Translations under genes and position numbers: made by a program
Part shown: positions 61,302 through 64,000 of the stretch, one piece after another
How the letters are laid out: each line of letters begins with the position of its first letter
How positions within the stretch are numbered: position 1 is the first letter of the stretch
Assembly: GCA_025201365.1 (NCBI GenBank)
Contig: JAIXMF010000027.1
Coordinates: forward strand, 21,525-85,524
DNA from: Syncephalis plumigaleata
Taxonomy: Eukaryota; Zoopagomycota; Zoopagomycetes; Zoopagales; Piptocephalidaceae
Direction of reading: 5' to 3'
Length of the DNA stretch: 64,000 nt
Notes under the pieces: model-generated
What the model was told of the DNA's origin: nothing
Database searches by the model: none
Seen by the model: only the letters and a program-made list of their open reading frames with translations

Positions 61302-62596
61302 AGTGAATGAGTCAAGAATATATATAAGCTCAAGTAAAAGAAAAGCAAGTAAGTATATAAAAGGAGAGAGGCGAGGGAAAAAGAAAGAGAATCAGTAATG
61401 AAATGGTAAGCCTTTGATCCAATACAATTGGCAAGTAATAGCGGTCACTTAAATACAAGGTTTTTCAACCGATTAATGCAGTTGCTGTTTATTAATAAAT
61501 AGATTTGCACAATTGTTAGCGCCATTATCACATTGCTATTATTATTGAGTAGTTGTCATGGCCCTAGCAATTGAGGGAGGTGTTAGATAGATAAAAGTTA
61601 TAGAGATGGTATGGCAGAATAGCTGCTCTTGGGAATGTGTATGCTAAAGTGAAAGAGGAAGTAAGTGGAATGTAGTTGACACGAAGAAGACAGTATTGAA
61701 AGAAGTAAAGAGAAACAACAATGAAATGGATGCTTAGAAATGGATCAGTAAATCATTAATGCCATTAAACACTAGTAACAAACATGTCGCTTAGTATTAG
61801 TACTTACTGATTGCTAGTAATAGATGAATAAACTAAACATATACTTATTAATCCAATCTATTAATCAATATAAGCATAATGATCATACAAGTGTCATTCA
61901 TTATCATGACATCTACATGGCACGTTCACTTGTATGTCATCTATCATTGCGCAACCCATAGTCGCTTGACGTGATTGATACTGATTGCAGTCTATCACGA
62001 CATGTCATCAAATAATCCCACGACCACATGGACATATCAATGAAGCCTGAGCATACTCGATGGTACCAATAGCGTGATACGACGCGCATATCCAATTTAT
62101 ATGATTCGTTAATGCATGTCACAGTTTATGTTCGGCACCGCATGCGTTGATTGTTGCATCAGTGCTATTGCCAGTCAGTATAATCATGATTGAATGGATG
62201 ATATAACTGGCTGGTTAATTGATTTGCCATTCAAGATGGTCATGATATGAGTATACTGTAGCAATGCAGCATGCATTGAATGAACACTGCATTTGATTCT
62301 AATGAAGAAGACACGTTGGGGCCATGTCTACAGGTCCCATTTAGCAGTACTATTTTACACGGATGATATCAATATGCATTGCATAAACCAGTTTACCCAT
62401 ATTGTCATCGCTTTATTATCAAGCTACTATCAAGTCTATCCTTTGACGACACAGTAATACTACTAGCTTTTATTCTACCGACAGCTTTAATCCCATTTAC
62501 AAACAACTGTTTCCAATTTTATATTTCTGTTTCCATAATCACCTGCCACTTTCTATCGCTCTATAGATTATTATAATTGTATATATCTACTTCACA
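61302..62596. other. Intergenic between ACMSD and 7TM gene, with repeat copy 2
   Basis: About 1.3 kb between divergent genes. It holds the second copy of the 100-bp repeat, a purine-rich ACMSD leader (61,320-61,400) and AT-rich sequence with ATGCAT-type motifs. No gene supported. Confidence 0.5.
61482..61583 (+). repeat. Dispersed ~100-bp repeat, copy 2
   Basis: About 93% identical by eye to 9749-9850 in the same orientation. Ends are abrupt and flanks unrelated. It lies about 180 bp upstream of the ACMSD start. Confidence 0.75.
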
Positions 62597-63582
62597 ATGC
62601 CCGTCATCGACTACAATAATCCCGATGATATCAAACTAATTAAAGCGCTTGAAGAAAAGTATGGCATGCCGTTTGATGAAATGGCCAAACTCAGCATCAA
62701 CGACTTTTACATGAGGGCCTCTGGAGATATTCCCGAACAGCGCAATCGATTATTAGGAACACAATTCGAACTAGTTTTCGTTCTACTCATTCTCAGTTTG
62801 TTTAGCCGGAACCTCATCAAGTTATCTAAAGCGCTAATATTAAACCCACGCTCACTGCTTTTATGGTGCTCTTTCATATCCTCATTCTCGGGTGCGGTCA
62901 CCGAGGGTACTATTCTAATAGGATTTATAACAGGTGATTCCAATTGCAACATATGTCTTTGGATACAAACGGTCGGTATGAGTTTGTCGATGTTCCCCAA
63001 CAGCATAATACTGCTTCGTAAGGCATACCTAATGTCACTCAAGAAGAATCGGGTATTATATGTGGGCATCCCATTGATCATGACACAACTTGCAAATCCA
63101 ATAGTTTGGATACAATACTGTACAGTTGTTCCAGAAGTCTATCTCGGCTGTGTCGCTTACTACTCGCAGGTTATATTGTGGTTTTGGGCCGGTGTTAATA
63201 TTCCACATAACATATTATTCTCTGTTATTTTCTGTCGTAGAGCCTATAATCAATACGTGATATTTGGCTCCGATATCTGGAAACGACTGATGCGTGAAGG
63301 CATACAAACAATGTGCTTTGTCCTATTATGCAACCTTGTCAGTATAGCTATCATAGTTTTCTCCAGTAATACCGTGAATAAGGACGTGTTCATTGTTGTA
63401 GATTGGTAAGCAACGATAATAATAATGATAAATGCCATCCTAACACTATCATGATTAGGGTCGTAGTTACAACAATACTCGCGAATCATTGCTGCAACAA
63501 GAAGATTAAATCACCTACTGACCGTAAGCCTAAGACGGAACATCTGTGCACGTATCACAGATCAGCACGGCACATAGTCTAG
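62597..63582 (+). CDS. Seven-helix membrane protein, GPCR-like, unknown family
   Basis: I do not recognise the exact family. Met 62597 starts a 50-residue polar N terminus (MPVIDYNNPDDIKLIKALEE) without signal peptide. Hydrophobic spans lie at residues about 55-72, 86-110, 118-140, 152-174, 185-213, 236-256 and 264-278, giving a seven-TM outline with short basic loops (RKAYLMSLKKNR, FCRRAYNQY, KRLMREG). Intron 63406-63458 lies inside the seventh helix. Exon 2 adds VVVTTILANHCCNKKIKSPT, a juxtamembrane Cys pair that could be palmitoylated, and ends at TAG 63580-63582. The layout suggests a receptor, but no class motif such as DRY or NPxxY is evident. Confidence 0.55.
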
Positions 63583-64000
63583 ATGAGCATGATTGTTAAT
63601 ATTGTAGGCTGCTCATTATTTATTATACAATTGTATTTACTATTAGCATTCACATCTTTCTATCTTGCTGACTAAATGATACATTTTATTAATACTGCTA
63701 CTACTACTATTAGTTTGATACATGCATGTAAAATAAAAGTATTCAAGTGATCTTTGTATTGAAAGTAATTTAATGTAGAAGATACGCTTACATTGATGCT
63801 TCGCTGAATTCCATATGGAACAACAGTCGTAGCAGGACATCTGACGGTAGTGTAAGCAGACTGCTTTAACAGATTATAATAATAACTACGATCGACTACT
63901 ACGATTACTACAACCGATGGAATAGTGTCGTCATTAGCGACATGACCTTTCGTCTTTAACCTTCCATTCTTGTGAATGTGATCTGTACCTCTTTCGTCAG
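63583..64000. other. Window end, no gene assigned
   Basis: AT-rich 3' flank of the 7TM gene. On the minus strand around 63,790-63,860 an open stretch reading TTVRCPATTVVPYGIQRSIN ends at a GTAAGC donor and could be an exon of a gene entering from the right; support is weak. Confidence 0.3.

Overview
This window is nuclear DNA from a eukaryote, most likely a fungus outside the well-known Dikarya yeasts and moulds (zygomycete-grade, for example Zoopagomycota or Mucoromycota). Genes are compact, close together on both strands, and split by many short introns of about 45-90 nt with GTAAGT-like donors and mostly TAG acceptors. The mix includes a fungal DUF7137-type membrane protein, a fungal LEA_2 protein, Ty3/gypsy DNA, mevalonate kinase, and a SCAMP, a family I believe is missing from most Dikarya. 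Species cannot be fixed from the sequence alone.

Layout, left to right: CLPTM1-like gene (-, cut by the window edge); CorA/MNR2-type Mg transporter (+, broken); CENP-K-like kinetochore gene (-) divergent from a SPOUT1/C9orf114 methyltransferase (+); RCHY1/PIRH2-type ubiquitin ligase (+); a small spliced unknown gene (+); UTP13 (+); a 3 kb CT-rich leader region; a myristoylated LRRC58-like LRR protein (+); HEM2 (+); pterin carbinolamine dehydratase (+); about 6 kb with no recognisable gene; mevalonate kinase ERG12 (-); glucosidase II alpha (+); DUF7137-like (+); SCP2 (+); SCAMP (-); tRNA-Trp(CCA) (-); a complete Ty3/gypsy retrotransposon (+); kynurenine 3-monooxygenase (+); LEA_2 protein (-); AlkD-like HEAT protein (+); RidA/aminomuconate-deaminase-like (-); VPS23/TSG101 (+); BLM10/PA200 (-); ACMSD (-); seven-helix membrane receptor-like gene (+).

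Main points. (1) The retrotransposon has two identical 500-bp LTRs, one intact 1513-codon gag-pol frame and a 4-bp target duplication. It sits 12 bp upstream of a tRNA gene, as expected for Ty3-style targeting of RNA polymerase III start sites. (2) Three enzymes of the kynurenine to aminomuconate route (KMO, ACMSD, RidA-type deaminase) lie within 16 kb among unrelated genes. (3) Many conserved genes (CLPTM1, CorA, glucosidase II, SCP2, RidA, VPS23, BLM10) are broken by apparent single-base losses, mostly in short homopolymers, while neighbours such as UTP13, HEM2 and RCHY1 are clean. This looks more like uneven sequence polishing than true decay. (4) A 6-kb convergent gap and long pyrimidine-rich leaders are not explained by any gene I can see.

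Splice structures are read by eye from donor and acceptor sites, reading frame and family conservation; gene spans include introns.
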